Origin: Chryseobacterium oranimense
GTDB taxonomy: Bacteria > Bacteroidota > Bacteroidia > Flavobacteriales > Weeksellaceae
Length of the DNA stretch: 64,000 nucleotides
Assembly: GCF_900129755.1 (NCBI RefSeq)
Contig: NZ_FQWT01000002.1
Span: forward strand, 372,001-436,000
Reading direction: 5' to 3'
Positions 18,280-26,218 of the stretch are shown here, in pieces. Made by a program: the position numbers and the translations under genes. Position 1 is the first letter of the stretch; every line of letters starts with the position of its first letter. Under the pieces are notes generated by a model, which saw only the letters and a program-made list of their open reading frames with translations, had not been told where the DNA came from and ran no database searches.

Positions 18280-18372
18280 TGTATTTTAATTATTTTGTTA
18301 TTTGCCGTTTTAACTTTTGTATTGCGTTTTTTAAAAATATATCACCAAAAAATTATTTTGGCTTATGACATG

Positions 18373-18446
18373 CAAAGTTATCTACAGCTATCCTGGATAA
18401 CTAAAATATGACTACGCAAGTCTACGCACGAGTAGAAAAACTCATA
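18373..18446 (-). promoter_or_regulatory. Regulated promoter with the 25-bp shared element, copy 1
   Basis: On the minus strand a 25-bp element (18446-18422; TATGAGTTTTT followed by CTACTCGTGCGTAG) is separated by exactly 41 bases from TAACTTTG (18380-18373), a good -7 box. No TTG is present at -33, so activator dependence is plausible. The start codon of the secreted repeat protein is 94 bases beyond the box. A second half-site, CTTGCGTAG, follows the element directly. The same arrangement recurs at 20573-20646. Confidence 0.6.
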
Positions 18447-18455
18447 ACAGAAGGC

Positions 18456-19445
18456 TTATATCTTGAGTATAAAATTGTTGATATTAATATCCGAAGGGAT
18501 ATCCAGCTTCTTTCTTATCCTGTACTTTCTGCTTTCGATTGCCCTTACACTGCTGTTGGTGCACAATGCAATTTTTTTGGTATCAAAGTTCAGTCTCATT
18601 AACGCACAGATATGTATTTCTGAACTGATAAGGCCGGAGTTTATCTTCAAAAGGCTGGGCATGAAATCCGGGAAATAGATCTGAAATTTTTCCAGAAAAA
18701 GAGGTGAATCCATTTCTGCCAGTTCTAAAATTTCGGCAATATTATCTTCTGTAAGATTATTATTAATGATCTGCTGTTTCATCAATTCATTATTGGTCTT
18801 GAGCAGATCTTCAATCGTGGAGTTTTTAATTTCCGTCTCCTTCATTAAACCGTTGATGAGTTTATCTTTTTGGTGGATAAAGGATATATCGATGAGAAAT
18901 GTGGTAAAGGAAAAAATAATATTCAGCAAACGTATTATTTTAAAGTCTGCATTCATAATATATTGGCTTCTCGGTAAAAAGTTCAGTTCAAAAAATAAAC
19001 ATCCGATGAAGTTTAGGGCAATAATGGCTACGATAAACAATATGGAATGATAATCTTTCTTATAATTGAAAAAGAAAGGAAGCGCAAACAGAATTGAAAA
19101 GTAGAAATATTCAACACCGGCGTTCCTGGAAGTATATATGTAGAAAAAACTTACTATAAAAGTCAGGATAATAAAAACGATGATGATGGTCTTTTTTAAA
19201 ATTTTACGGTACCTGCTGATCTTTCCTTCAATGGATATTAAAACAAACCAGAAAAAAGTAATAACGGTGAGAAATACAGAACTTACTGCATCTCCAAAAA
19301 AAAGGATAATAAATACCGAATAAAATAAAAACAGTAAAAAAAGAAATATCAGATAACGGTTGATCAGTTTCGCATAATTCCGTTCAAAATCGTTATCAAA
19401 AACCTCATTTTCACTGTTCATTATTTTAGAAATTTTTTTCATCAT
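18456..19445 (-). CDS. Membrane-anchored LuxR-type HTH regulator
   Basis: A 329-residue protein. About residues 25-195 contain six hydrophobic segments (for example YLIFLFLLFLFYSVFIILFF). A predicted coiled coil of about 45 residues follows (KETEIKNSTIEDLLKTNNEL). The last 60 residues form a LuxR/GerE-like helix-turn-helix: ICALMRLNFDTKKIALCTNSSVRAIESRKYRIRKKL. This is a common Bacteroidota plan in which a membrane or TPR sensor is fused to a C-terminal DNA-binding domain. It sits between the two copies of the shared 25-bp promoter element and is the best candidate to bind it. The start could instead be the internal Met at residue 9. Confidence 0.7.
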   Translation of the reverse strand: MMKKISKIMNSENEVFDNDFERNYAKLINRYLIFLFLLFLFYSVFIILFFGDAVSSVFLTVITFFWFVLISIEGKISRYRKILKKTIIIVFIILTFIVSFFYIYTSRNAGVEYFYFSILFALPFFFNYKKDYHSILFIVAIIALNFIGCLFFELNFLPRSQYIMNADFKIIRLLNIIFSFTTFLIDISFIHQKDKLINGLMKETEIKNSTIEDLLKTNNELMKQQIINNNLTEDNIAEILELAEMDSPLFLEKFQIYFPDFMPSLLKINSGLISSEIHICALMRLNFDTKKIALCTNSSVRAIESRKYRIRKKLDIPSDININNFILKI

Positions 19446-19773
19446 ATTCTAAACATTTAAAAATGGATTTTAAAAAAATACGCAGGTAGACATTTGGACA
19501 TATAAATTTATAAAATATCAAGATTTATTATTAAAATATTTACAACAAAACATATTTTTCAATAAAAAATCTACAAATCATATCCCTATTAATTGAAAAA
19601 TATAAACAATTTTATTGCTTTATAAATAAAAAACAAATAAGATTATAAGAAAAAAAATTAAGGTAATAAAGTAAAAAACAACTGTCAATCAGAAGATTAT
19701 TCTCCCGAAAACAGAGACACAAGAATATTTTCTGGACCAAAAAAAATTCAACCCTAACTGCAAATTGCAGAAA
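19446..19773. other. AT-rich gene-free stretch upstream of the membrane regulator
   Basis: 328 bases of very AT-rich sequence with long A and T runs and no coding frame. It must hold the promoter of the minus-strand regulator, but no clear TTG-N-TAnnTTTG pair was seen. The one notable word is TACGCAGGTAG (19478-19488), which resembles the core of the shared element (TACGCACGAGTAG) with a two-base deletion. That could mean autoregulation or chance. Confidence 0.3.
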
Positions 19774-20103
19774 TTATATTTTAAATAAACGTTTCCACTT
19801 TGAAATGGTGTTGCGGCTCATCTTAAAATGATTGGCCGTTTCCGTATTGTTAAGTTTATTTTTTTTCTGGTATTCAAGGATATTTAATACGGACTTTTGA
19901 TCGTAGGAACGAAGTTTCTGGTTTCCACACTCCATTGAAAGTTCAGGTTCACCAAAGATCATTCTGTTTAAGGTGATAATATCTATTACAGTGCTGATCC
20001 CTTCAATCTTCCGCCTGATCCTGAAATCATCCATTTTTTCCGGGAATTTTTCCTCAATGATATCGGTATATATCTGCTTATAATCCGGTCCCATATCTTT
20101 CAT
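19774..20103 (-). CDS. Small HTH protein, transposase-helix-like (second of a coupled pair)
   Basis: A 109-residue protein. The last 45 residues (SVLNILEYQKKNKLNNTETANHFKMSRNTISKWKRLFKI) form a helix-turn-helix like that of IS3-type OrfA or psq proteins. The first 60 residues are helical and unassigned. Its start overlaps the stop of the upstream HTH gene by 4 bases (ATGA), so translation is coupled. No second transposase frame, inverted repeats or target duplication flank it, which suggests a resident regulator rather than an active insertion sequence. The target is unknown. Confidence 0.55.
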   Translation of the reverse strand: MKDMGPDYKQIYTDIIEEKFPEKMDDFRIRRKIEGISTVIDIITLNRMIFGEPELSMECGNQKLRSYDQKSVLNILEYQKKNKLNNTETANHFKMSRNTISKWKRLFKI

Positions 20104-20513
20104 GCTTTTTTAATCCATTTATGAAGCGTTGTCTTAGGTATCCTGTATTTCAGAATCACTTCATTCACTGTCATTTCTTTACTGGAGATTTTTTCCAATA
20201 TAAAATTCTTCACTTCCTCTGTGTATATATTTTTCCTGAAAACAGGCAGATTGCCTTTTTGTTTAGAAGGAGTTCCGGGATTGGCCGGCGGCGCGTAAAG
20301 AATCAGATGGGCACTGTATATTCTGAAAAAATTGTATTCCAGCAGCTTGCTCCATCTTAAAAGAAGAAAAGTGTCGATACTGCTTTGAAGATACATATTT
20401 TCAATTTCCTCTTCGCTGCATTTCAAAAACTTCTCGATTCTGTCAACAGGCATCTGAAGCTCATTAACCCTTTCATGGATGAGCTTCCCAATATGTATAC
20501 TTTTTAAATTCAT
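20100..20513 (-). CDS. Small HTH protein with two DNA-binding-like regions (first of a coupled pair)
   Basis: A 137-residue protein. Residues 5-75 (IHIGKLIHERVNELQMPVDRIEKFLKCSEEEIENMY) look like a Cro/cI-type helical domain. A Pro/Gly/Lys linker (about 77-95) follows. The C-terminal 40 residues (EEVKNFILEKISSKEMTVNEVILKYRIPKTTLHKWIKK) resemble a transposase-type HTH. The pair 20513-19774 therefore carries three HTH-like segments. The gene is preceded by the second copy of the 25-bp promoter element, which ties it to the regulation of the secreted repeat protein. Confidence 0.55.
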   Translation of the reverse strand: MNLKSIHIGKLIHERVNELQMPVDRIEKFLKCSEEEIENMYLQSSIDTFLLLRWSKLLEYNFFRIYSAHLILYAPPANPGTPSKQKGNLPVFRKNIYTEEVKNFILEKISSKEMTVNEVILKYRIPKTTLHKWIKKA

Positions 20514-20572
20514 CCTTCATTAGTTTTACCTTTAATAGAAAAATATAACTATTGCTATTGTGTTATCGCAAA

Positions 20573-20646
20573 CAAAATTATCAATACCATTTATATTCTC
20601 CCTGTAATGGTATACTCATCACTACGCACGAGTAGTAAAACTCATA
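20573..20646 (-). promoter_or_regulatory. Regulated promoter with the 25-bp shared element, copy 2
   Basis: On the minus strand the 25-bp element (20646-20622; TATGAGTTTTA then CTACTCGTGCGTAG, one mismatch to copy 1) is followed after exactly 41 bases by TAATTTTG (20580-20573). The start codon of the HTH pair is 60 bases beyond the box. As in copy 1, there is no TTG at -33. Confidence 0.6.
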
Positions 20647-20693
20647 GATATCGCGGAGATGAAGTTCATTCAAACTGTCAGCTTCATTAAAAC

Positions 20694-20722
20694 AAAAAAG
20701 GAGAAAACTTAATTTCTCCTTT
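20694..20722 (-). terminator. Terminator after the phosphatidylserine decarboxylase gene
   Basis: On the minus strand AAAGGAGAAA and TTTCTCCTTT (6-base loop) form a perfect 10-bp stem followed by TTT. It is 23 bases past the stop at 20745. Confidence 0.75.
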
Positions 20723-20744
20723 CAATATTTTGATTTGTTTTTTA

Positions 20745-21398
20745 TTAATCTTTCATTCTGGCGATCACATCCAGACCTCCTTTTGTGATATCTCCGATCT
20801 TACAGATGATTTCAGTATCTAAAGGCAGAAATACATCCATTCTGGACCCGAACTTAATAAAACCGAACTCATGTCCAGCTTTTGCCTGATCTCCTTCATT
20901 ACAGTAGAAAACAATCCTTCTGGCTACATATCCTGCAATCTGACGGAAAACTACTTTATGATTGGTTACCGTTTCCACGGCTACCGTAGTTCTTTCGTTT
21001 TCTGTAGATGATTTTTCATGCCATGCAACAAGATATTTCCCCGGATGGTATTTTTTATAAATTACCTTTCCTGAAACCGGATATCTGCAGATGTGAACGT
21101 TCAGCGGTGACATAAAAATAGACACCTGAATTGCTTTTTCCTTCAAAAATTCAGTCTCATCCACTTCTTTGATCATAACCACTTTCCCGTCTACCGGAGC
21201 AATAACATTTTCTCTGTGCTCCAGAATATTACGGTCCGGAACTCTGAAGAACCAAAATACTAAGCTGTAAACCACCAATAATGGCATGATGATCAGTAAC
21301 GACCACATTTTAAGAAAATAGATAGCCAACACACTTATGATGATAAACAGTATTGTTGCTACCGTAATCGTTCCTTTCGATTCTCTGTGTAGTTTCAT
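20745..21398 (-). CDS. psd: Phosphatidylserine decarboxylase family protein, short type
   Basis: A 217-residue proenzyme of the short PSD-A-like class. Two membrane-associated hydrophobic segments (about 13-50) are followed by APVDGKVVMIKEV, SIFMSPLNVHICRYPVSGKV and KFGSRMDVFLP. The serine of the GS pair in KFGSRM should be the self-cleavage site that yields the pyruvoyl cofactor. It makes phosphatidylethanolamine at the inner membrane. The gene begins 4 bases after cdsA, so CDP-diacylglycerol synthesis and decarboxylation are coupled in one operon. The terminator at 20694-20722 ends it. Confidence 0.9.
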   Translation of the reverse strand: MKLHRESKGTITVATILFIIISVLAIYFLKMWSLLIIMPLLVVYSLVFWFFRVPDRNILEHRENVIAPVDGKVVMIKEVDETEFLKEKAIQVSIFMSPLNVHICRYPVSGKVIYKKYHPGKYLVAWHEKSSTENERTTVAVETVTNHKVVFRQIAGYVARRIVFYCNEGDQAKAGHEFGFIKFGSRMDVFLPLDTEIICKIGDITKGGLDVIARMKD

Positions 21399-21402
21399 GA
21401 GA

Positions 21403-22275
21403 TTAAATAAATTTTTCTAAAATAAAGTACAAATATACGACAGGAACGCAGATTAAAAAACTGTCCAGTCTGTCCAGCACTCCTCCATGCCCCGGAATGA
21501 TGTTTCCGCTGTCTTTTACCCCGAAATTTCTTTTCAACTGACTTTCCACAAGATCACCCAACGGAGCAAAAGCTGCAACAAGGAAACCTACTACCATCCA
21601 GTTCCCGCGAAGTTCAGGCTGATAATGCTCTACAAAATAGGATAAAACCAAGGTTAAGACAACGCCCCCGGCATACCCTTCCCAGGTTTTCTTTGGAGAG
21701 ATTTTTGGGGCCATTTTATGTTTTCCGAAAAATTTTCCGGTAAGGTAGGCAAAAGTATCACTGCTCCATATCAGGATAAACAGGAAAAGAACTTCCAGCG
21801 AGAAGGTACCGTCATAACTGGAAAACTTAGGCAATCCTAATGCAAAGCTGAAAGGTAATGCCACATAGATTACTGTGAAGATCAGTTTTCCACTGTCGTA
21901 ATATAGCTCGTTGGGATATTTGAATAAAGTAACTACTGCAATAACAATAAGAGAGATTGCCAGTATCTCATTCAGCCTGAAATCGAAAAAGAAGTCATGG
22001 TTGAAATATCTTTTGGAAAAAACATAATAAATAAAAACTACGAGCGGAAGTACAATCCATTTTTCGTAGCCTTTGCCGAATTTCATAATCTTAATGCATT
22101 CCCATGTACCTACCAGCAACAAAAGACTTATCAGTCCGTAATACAGGTATTCCTGCCTGATAAGTCCCGGATGGATCTTGTTGATGAGCTCGGCTCCCAG
22201 CGGTGTTGTGCAAAGAATGATAACGGCAACGTAAACAAGTCCGGAAATGGTTCTTTGAATAAGGTTTTTGTCCAA
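21403..22275 (-). CDS. cdsA: Phosphatidate cytidylyltransferase (CDP-diacylglycerol synthase)
   Basis: A 290-residue inner membrane protein with about eight hydrophobic segments. The CdsA signature is at the C-terminal end: SPKKTWEGYAGG near residue 195, then GDLVESQLKRNFGVKDSGNIIPGHGGVLDRLDS, which holds the conserved Asp and His residues. It converts phosphatidate and CTP to CDP-diacylglycerol. It lies between the LUD protein and psd in one minus-strand operon (24-base and 4-base gaps). Confidence 0.93.
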   Translation of the reverse strand: MDKNLIQRTISGLVYVAVIILCTTPLGAELINKIHPGLIRQEYLYYGLISLLLLVGTWECIKIMKFGKGYEKWIVLPLVVFIYYVFSKRYFNHDFFFDFRLNEILAISLIVIAVVTLFKYPNELYYDSGKLIFTVIYVALPFSFALGLPKFSSYDGTFSLEVLFLFILIWSSDTFAYLTGKFFGKHKMAPKISPKKTWEGYAGGVVLTLVLSYFVEHYQPELRGNWMVVGFLVAAFAPLGDLVESQLKRNFGVKDSGNIIPGHGGVLDRLDSFLICVPVVYLYFILEKFI

Positions 22276-22299
22276 AATGTAAAATTTATAAGTTGATGC

Positions 22300-22881
22300 T
22301 TAATCTTCAAGCAGCAATAAAAACAGTTTTGTATTGGTGTGGGAAGAAGTATCTAAACTTGACTGTCCCCCACTGATGGAAGTAAGGTTTTTAATATTCC
22401 CGTTTCTTTTTATTTTCCCCATTGCATCATTGAGGTTATTCACGATTTGTGATACATTGGCCATGATAATGATTTTCCCGGGCAGCCTTGAAGAATGATA
22501 ATGCAGGATATTATTGTGCGAAAGCATGATTCTGCCGTCATAGGCAATAAGATATTCACAGGTAATAAAAGCTGCATCATTGGAAGTCTCCATTTCTGAA
22601 GTAAACGGAGTTTTTACAACGTTCAAAAAGCTTTGAAGTTCTTTATCCCAGCAGAAAACATTGGTGATTCCTTCAATCTTGATAATCTGATTCAAAGTCT
22701 GCAGAGCTTCCGCCTCATCGGCACAATAATTAAAAAATCCTCCTGAATGCGTAAACAATTGCGCAAACTTATAGTCAAGATCCGCATTTTTCAGCGAATC
22801 CCCGAGCTTCTCCAGACTCTGTTTTTCCTCTTCCTCAGGCTGGTTGGTAAGTTTGCTTACAATCTTCTTGAATAAATTCAA
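22300..22881 (-). CDS. LUD (LutC/YkgG-like) domain protein
   Basis: A 193-residue protein. About residues 75-190 carry the LUD-domain pattern: FITCEYLIAYDGRIMLSHNN, the HYHSSRLPGKIIIMANVSQIV segment and a terminal LFLLLLED. LUD proteins include LutC of lactate utilisation, but this stand-alone version between ftsH and cdsA is a Flavobacteriia arrangement of unknown role. The charged N-terminus (EEEEKQSLEKLGDSLK) is specific. It is probably first in the cdsA-psd operon, because a terminator separates it from ftsH. Confidence 0.72.
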   Translation of the reverse strand: MNLFKKIVSKLTNQPEEEEKQSLEKLGDSLKNADLDYKFAQLFTHSGGFFNYCADEAEALQTLNQIIKIEGITNVFCWDKELQSFLNVVKTPFTSEMETSNDAAFITCEYLIAYDGRIMLSHNNILHYHSSRLPGKIIIMANVSQIVNNLNDAMGKIKRNGNIKNLTSISGGQSSLDTSSHTNTKLFLLLLED

Positions 22882-22960
22882 CTTAAATTATTTTTAGTCA
22901 ACTTTATACAAAAATAGAAATAAATTATAATAGATTCTAAAAAACTGCCTTTAAATATGA

Positions 22961-22997
22961 AAAAACCTGACAATTCTAAGACTGTCAGGTTTTTTTA
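22961..22997 (-). terminator. Terminator after ftsH
   Basis: AAAAACCTGACA and TGTCAGGTTTTT form a 12-bp perfect stem with a 10-base loop. On the minus strand it is about 18 bases past the ftsH stop. Confidence 0.85.
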
Positions 22998-23015
22998 ATA
23001 TGTTTTGGAAGTATT

Positions 23016-25031
23016 TTAAAGCTGAGTCGGGCTTTCCGGAGCCTGAATTTCACTGCCTTCTTCCTTGTCTTTAATAATGATCTGCTCCTCCGGTTCTTTT
23101 GCCGTAGCAATAGTACTGGTAACAGGTCTTTCTGTTAATTCGGGATCCCACGCTCTTTTACCGAAGATATCCTCAAGGTCTTCACGGAAGATCACTTCTT
23201 TTTCCAGAAGCTTATTCGCTAAAGCATCAAGCTTATCTTTATTCTCAGTAAGGATCTGAACGGCTCTTTCATATTGATTTTCGATGATCGATTTGATCTC
23301 TGCATCAATTTTCGTAGCAGTTTCTTCAGAATAAGGTTTCCCGAAAGAATACTCAGACTGTCCTGAACTGTCATAGTAAGAAATGTTTCCGATATTCGGG
23401 CTTAATCCGTACACTGTAACCATAGCCTGAGCTCTTTTTGTTACAGATTCAAGATCAGATAATGCACCTGTTGAAATATTGTTGAATATCACCTGCTCTG
23501 CTGCTCTACCTCCCAGGGTTGCACATAACTCATCCAGCATTTGCTCAGTAGTGGTAAGCTGTCTTTCCTCCGGAAGATACCAGGCTGCCCCTAAAGAACG
23601 TCCTCTCGGAACAATCGTTACTTTTAAAAGTGGTGCCGCATGTTCTACCAGCCATGAGATAGTGGCATGTCCTGCTTCATGATAAGCTACTCTCCTCTTC
23701 TCAGAAGGCTTGATCGCCATATTTTTCTTTTCAAGACCTCCGATGATTCTGTCTACAGCATCAAGGAAATCCTGTTTTGTTACTGAAGTATGACTGTTTC
23801 TTGCTGCAATAAGCGCTGCTTCATTACATACATTGGCAATATCTGCTCCACTGAATCCAGGCGTTTGTTTCGCAAGGAAATCTCTGTCTACATTTTCATC
23901 CAGCTTGATTTTCTTCAGGTGAACATCAAATATTTCTCTTCTTTCATGCAGTTCCGGAAGATCTACGTAGATGGAACGGTCAAAACGTCCGGCTCTCATT
24001 AAAGCTTTATCTAAGATATCAGCTCTGTTGGTAGCAGCCATTACAATGACGTTAACGTCTGTTCCAAAACCATCCATTTCTGTAAGAAGCTGGTTAAGGG
24101 TATTTTCTCTTTCGTCGTTTCCGCCTGAGAAGTTGTTTTTTCCCCTTGCACGTCCGATAGCGTCAATCTCATCGATAAAGATAATAGCCGGAGATTTGGC
24201 TTTTGCCTGGGCAAAAAGGTCTCTAACTCTTGATGCACCTACTCCAACGAACATTTCAACGAAATCTGAACCTGAAAGTGAGAAGAATGGTACTTTGGCT
24301 TCCCCTGCAACAGCCTTCGCCAATAAGGTTTTACCGGTTCCCGGAGGGCCTACCAACAGTACACCTTTAGGGATCTTACCTCCCAGTTTCGTATATTTTT
24401 CTGAGTTTTTAAGGAAATCTACTACTTCCTGTACCTCTTCTTTAGCTCCTTCAAGACCTGCAACATCTTTAAATGTCACCTGAATTCTTTCTTTTTCGTC
24501 AAAAAGCTTTGCCTTAGATTTTCCGATAGAGAAGATCTGTCCGCCAGGGCCTCCGCCTCCACCCATCTTTCTGAAAAGAAGGAAGTAGAAAAGTCCTAAA
24601 ATCGCGATCCATATCAATGCCGAAACCAAAATATCCATGAATGGATTTTTACCAGCTCCGTAATCTTTTGTCGTCGTGATTTTAGCATCTGCTGCTTTTA
24701 TCTGATCAAATTTCTGAAGGAAAAGCTGAAGGTCTCCGTATTTTACAGAAAAATCTGCTTTTGGAGCCATATCGAATGCAGAAAGAGGATTATTCTGATT
24801 GGCCGATTTATTAACCATTGCCGTCTTTGCTGCTTTTGTCAGGAAAACATCTGCTTTCTCTGTGTCTTTGTATATGATAACGTTTTGGACCTTTCCTGCC
24901 TGCATTTCCCTAAAGAAAGCATCCTCATCAATAGATTTTGCACTGTCGCCTCCTAAAAAATTGGAACCGAAAAATAACAAAAGAGCCACGATTGCAATTG
25001 GAAAAAACCAGTTGAATCCTTTATTGTTCAT
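23016..25031 (-). CDS. ftsH: ATP-dependent zinc metalloprotease FtsH
   Basis: A 671-residue inner membrane AAA protease. One N-terminal membrane segment (about 6-24), a periplasmic domain (about 30-130) and a second membrane segment (about 132-155) precede a Gly-rich linker. The AAA domain has Walker A GPPGTGKT, Walker B IIFIDEIDAIG and the second region of homology ATNRADILDKALMRAGRFDR. The M41 protease site is HEAGH. The acidic C-terminal tail (about 635-671) is Bacteroidota-like. It degrades membrane and regulatory proteins. It follows rsfS by 16 bases in one operon, and a terminator lies just beyond it. Confidence 0.97.
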   Translation of the reverse strand: MNNKGFNWFFPIAIVALLLFFGSNFLGGDSAKSIDEDAFFREMQAGKVQNVIIYKDTEKADVFLTKAAKTAMVNKSANQNNPLSAFDMAPKADFSVKYGDLQLFLQKFDQIKAADAKITTTKDYGAGKNPFMDILVSALIWIAILGLFYFLLFRKMGGGGGPGGQIFSIGKSKAKLFDEKERIQVTFKDVAGLEGAKEEVQEVVDFLKNSEKYTKLGGKIPKGVLLVGPPGTGKTLLAKAVAGEAKVPFFSLSGSDFVEMFVGVGASRVRDLFAQAKAKSPAIIFIDEIDAIGRARGKNNFSGGNDERENTLNQLLTEMDGFGTDVNVIVMAATNRADILDKALMRAGRFDRSIYVDLPELHERREIFDVHLKKIKLDENVDRDFLAKQTPGFSGADIANVCNEAALIAARNSHTSVTKQDFLDAVDRIIGGLEKKNMAIKPSEKRRVAYHEAGHATISWLVEHAAPLLKVTIVPRGRSLGAAWYLPEERQLTTTEQMLDELCATLGGRAAEQVIFNNISTGALSDLESVTKRAQAMVTVYGLSPNIGNISYYDSSGQSEYSFGKPYSEETATKIDAEIKSIIENQYERAVQILTENKDKLDALANKLLEKEVIFREDLEDIFGKRAWDPELTERPVTSTIATAKEPEEQIIIKDKEEGSEIQAPESPTQL

Positions 25032-25047
25032 TTATACTTTTTAAAAT

Positions 25048-25416
25048 TTAAAATTCATTTTCTATTTTGGTAATGGCTGCATCTCCCCAAAGTTCTTCAA
25101 TATCGTAATATTCACGTATTTCTTTCTGGAAAATATGCACCACTACTGTTACATAATCTACCAAAACCCACATGGAGTTTTCGGTACCCTCTACATGCCA
25201 AGGTCTATCTTTAAGATCGTTTCTTACTTTTTTCTCTACACTTCCTGCCAATGCAGAAACCTGCGTATTTGAGTTTCCGCTACAAATTATAAAAGTTTCC
25301 GCTACAGAATTTTCAATTTTCGAAAGATCGAAAATCATAATATCTTCTCCTTTTACATCCTGGATGGCTTCAACAATTTTATCTATTAGTGCCTGCTTTT
25401 CTGCTGTTTTATTCAT
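25048..25416 (-). CDS. rsfS: Ribosome silencing factor RsfS
   Basis: The frame opens at 25437. The ATG at 25416 (MNKTAEKQALIDKIVEAIQD) is preferred because a TAAATTTG box lies at 25435-25442 on the minus strand. The resulting 122-residue protein has the Iojap/RsfS core: DIMIFDLSKIENSVAETFIICSGNSNTQVSALA, RPWHVEG, then WVLVDYVTVVVHIFQKEIREYYDIEELWGDA. It binds ribosomal protein uL14 and blocks subunit joining under starvation. It is first in an operon with ftsH and divergent from birA. Confidence 0.93.
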   Translation of the reverse strand: MNKTAEKQALIDKIVEAIQDVKGEDIMIFDLSKIENSVAETFIICSGNSNTQVSALAGSVEKKVRNDLKDRPWHVEGTENSMWVLVDYVTVVVHIFQKEIREYYDIEELWGDAAITKIENEF

Positions 25417-25501
25417 TAAAATATCTATAATCTGCAAATTTATTGTTTTTCTTTTACTTTAGCCTTACTTTTAGCCCTTTAAAGTCTTAAAGTTTTCTTA
25501 A

Positions 25502-26218
25502 ATGGGTCAATTATTTTATTTAAAAGAGTGTTCTTCTACTAATGACGAAATATCACGGTTTTTACTTTACGGCGATTCAGATTTTATAGCTTTACATACG
25601 TTTAATCAAACTAAAGGCCGCGGACAATACGGCAACACATGGGCAGCGGCGACCGGAAAAAATGTAGCATATACCCTGGCTGTAAAGGCTGAAAACGTTC
25701 TGCTCTCAGATTTTATATTCAATTACTATACCGCAGTGGTTATCCGGGATTTCCTTGCCAATTTGACTGATCATGATGTAAAAATAAAATGGCCGAACGA
25801 CATTATCCTTAAAAATAAAAAAATCGTCGGAATTCTGATTGAAAAGAAAAAAATTAATCAAAGTAATTATTTTATCATAGGTGCAGGCTTCAATGTCCTG
25901 CAGGACCATTTTGAGGAAATATCACAAGCAGGATCACTCCTGACGCAGACCGGACAGGTTTATGACCTTGATGAATTTGTACTGAATCTTCATGAATATT
26001 TATCAGAAAAACTGAAAAATATTCCTTCTGAACAAGAAATTATCGACCTGTTCAACCTGAATTTATACCGTAAAAATGAGATCTCCGTCTTCGAAATTCA
26101 AAAAGAGAGACAAAATGGCATCATCCGTAATGCAGACGAAAAGGGCGAACTTTGGGTAGAACTTGAGAAAGACGGTTTAAAATCTTTCTATCATAAAGAA
26201 ATCAAACTTCTTTACTGA
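25502..26218 (+). CDS. birA: Biotin--[acetyl-CoA-carboxylase] ligase, no HTH domain
   Basis: A 238-residue cytoplasmic enzyme of the short, non-regulatory class (E. coli BirA has an extra N-terminal HTH). Motifs: ECSSTNDEI near the start, the biotinyl-AMP loop GRGQYGNTWAA (residues about 40-50), and KWPNDIILKNKKIVGILIE near 100. A small C-terminal SH3-like domain closes the protein. It activates biotin with ATP and attaches it to carboxyl-carrier proteins. Its 3' end overlaps the stop of the converging permease gene by 7 bases. Confidence 0.93.
   Translation: MGQLFYLKECSSTNDEISRFLLYGDSDFIALHTFNQTKGRGQYGNTWAAATGKNVAYTLAVKAENVLLSDFIFNYYTAVVIRDFLANLTDHDVKIKWPNDIILKNKKIVGILIEKKKINQSNYFIIGAGFNVLQDHFEEISQAGSLLTQTGQVYDLDEFVLNLHEYLSEKLKNIPSEQEIIDLFNLNLYRKNEISVFEIQKERQNGIIRNADEKGELWVELEKDGLKSFYHKEIKLLY

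Noticed and set aside
19774-20513. Insertion sequence
   Set aside because: Transposase-like HTH segments are present but no catalytic frame, terminal inverted repeats or target duplication were found.
23971-24483. 170-codon plus-strand frame inside ftsH
   Set aside because: It lies wholly within the conserved AAA domain on the opposite strand; length comes from codon bias of the real gene.
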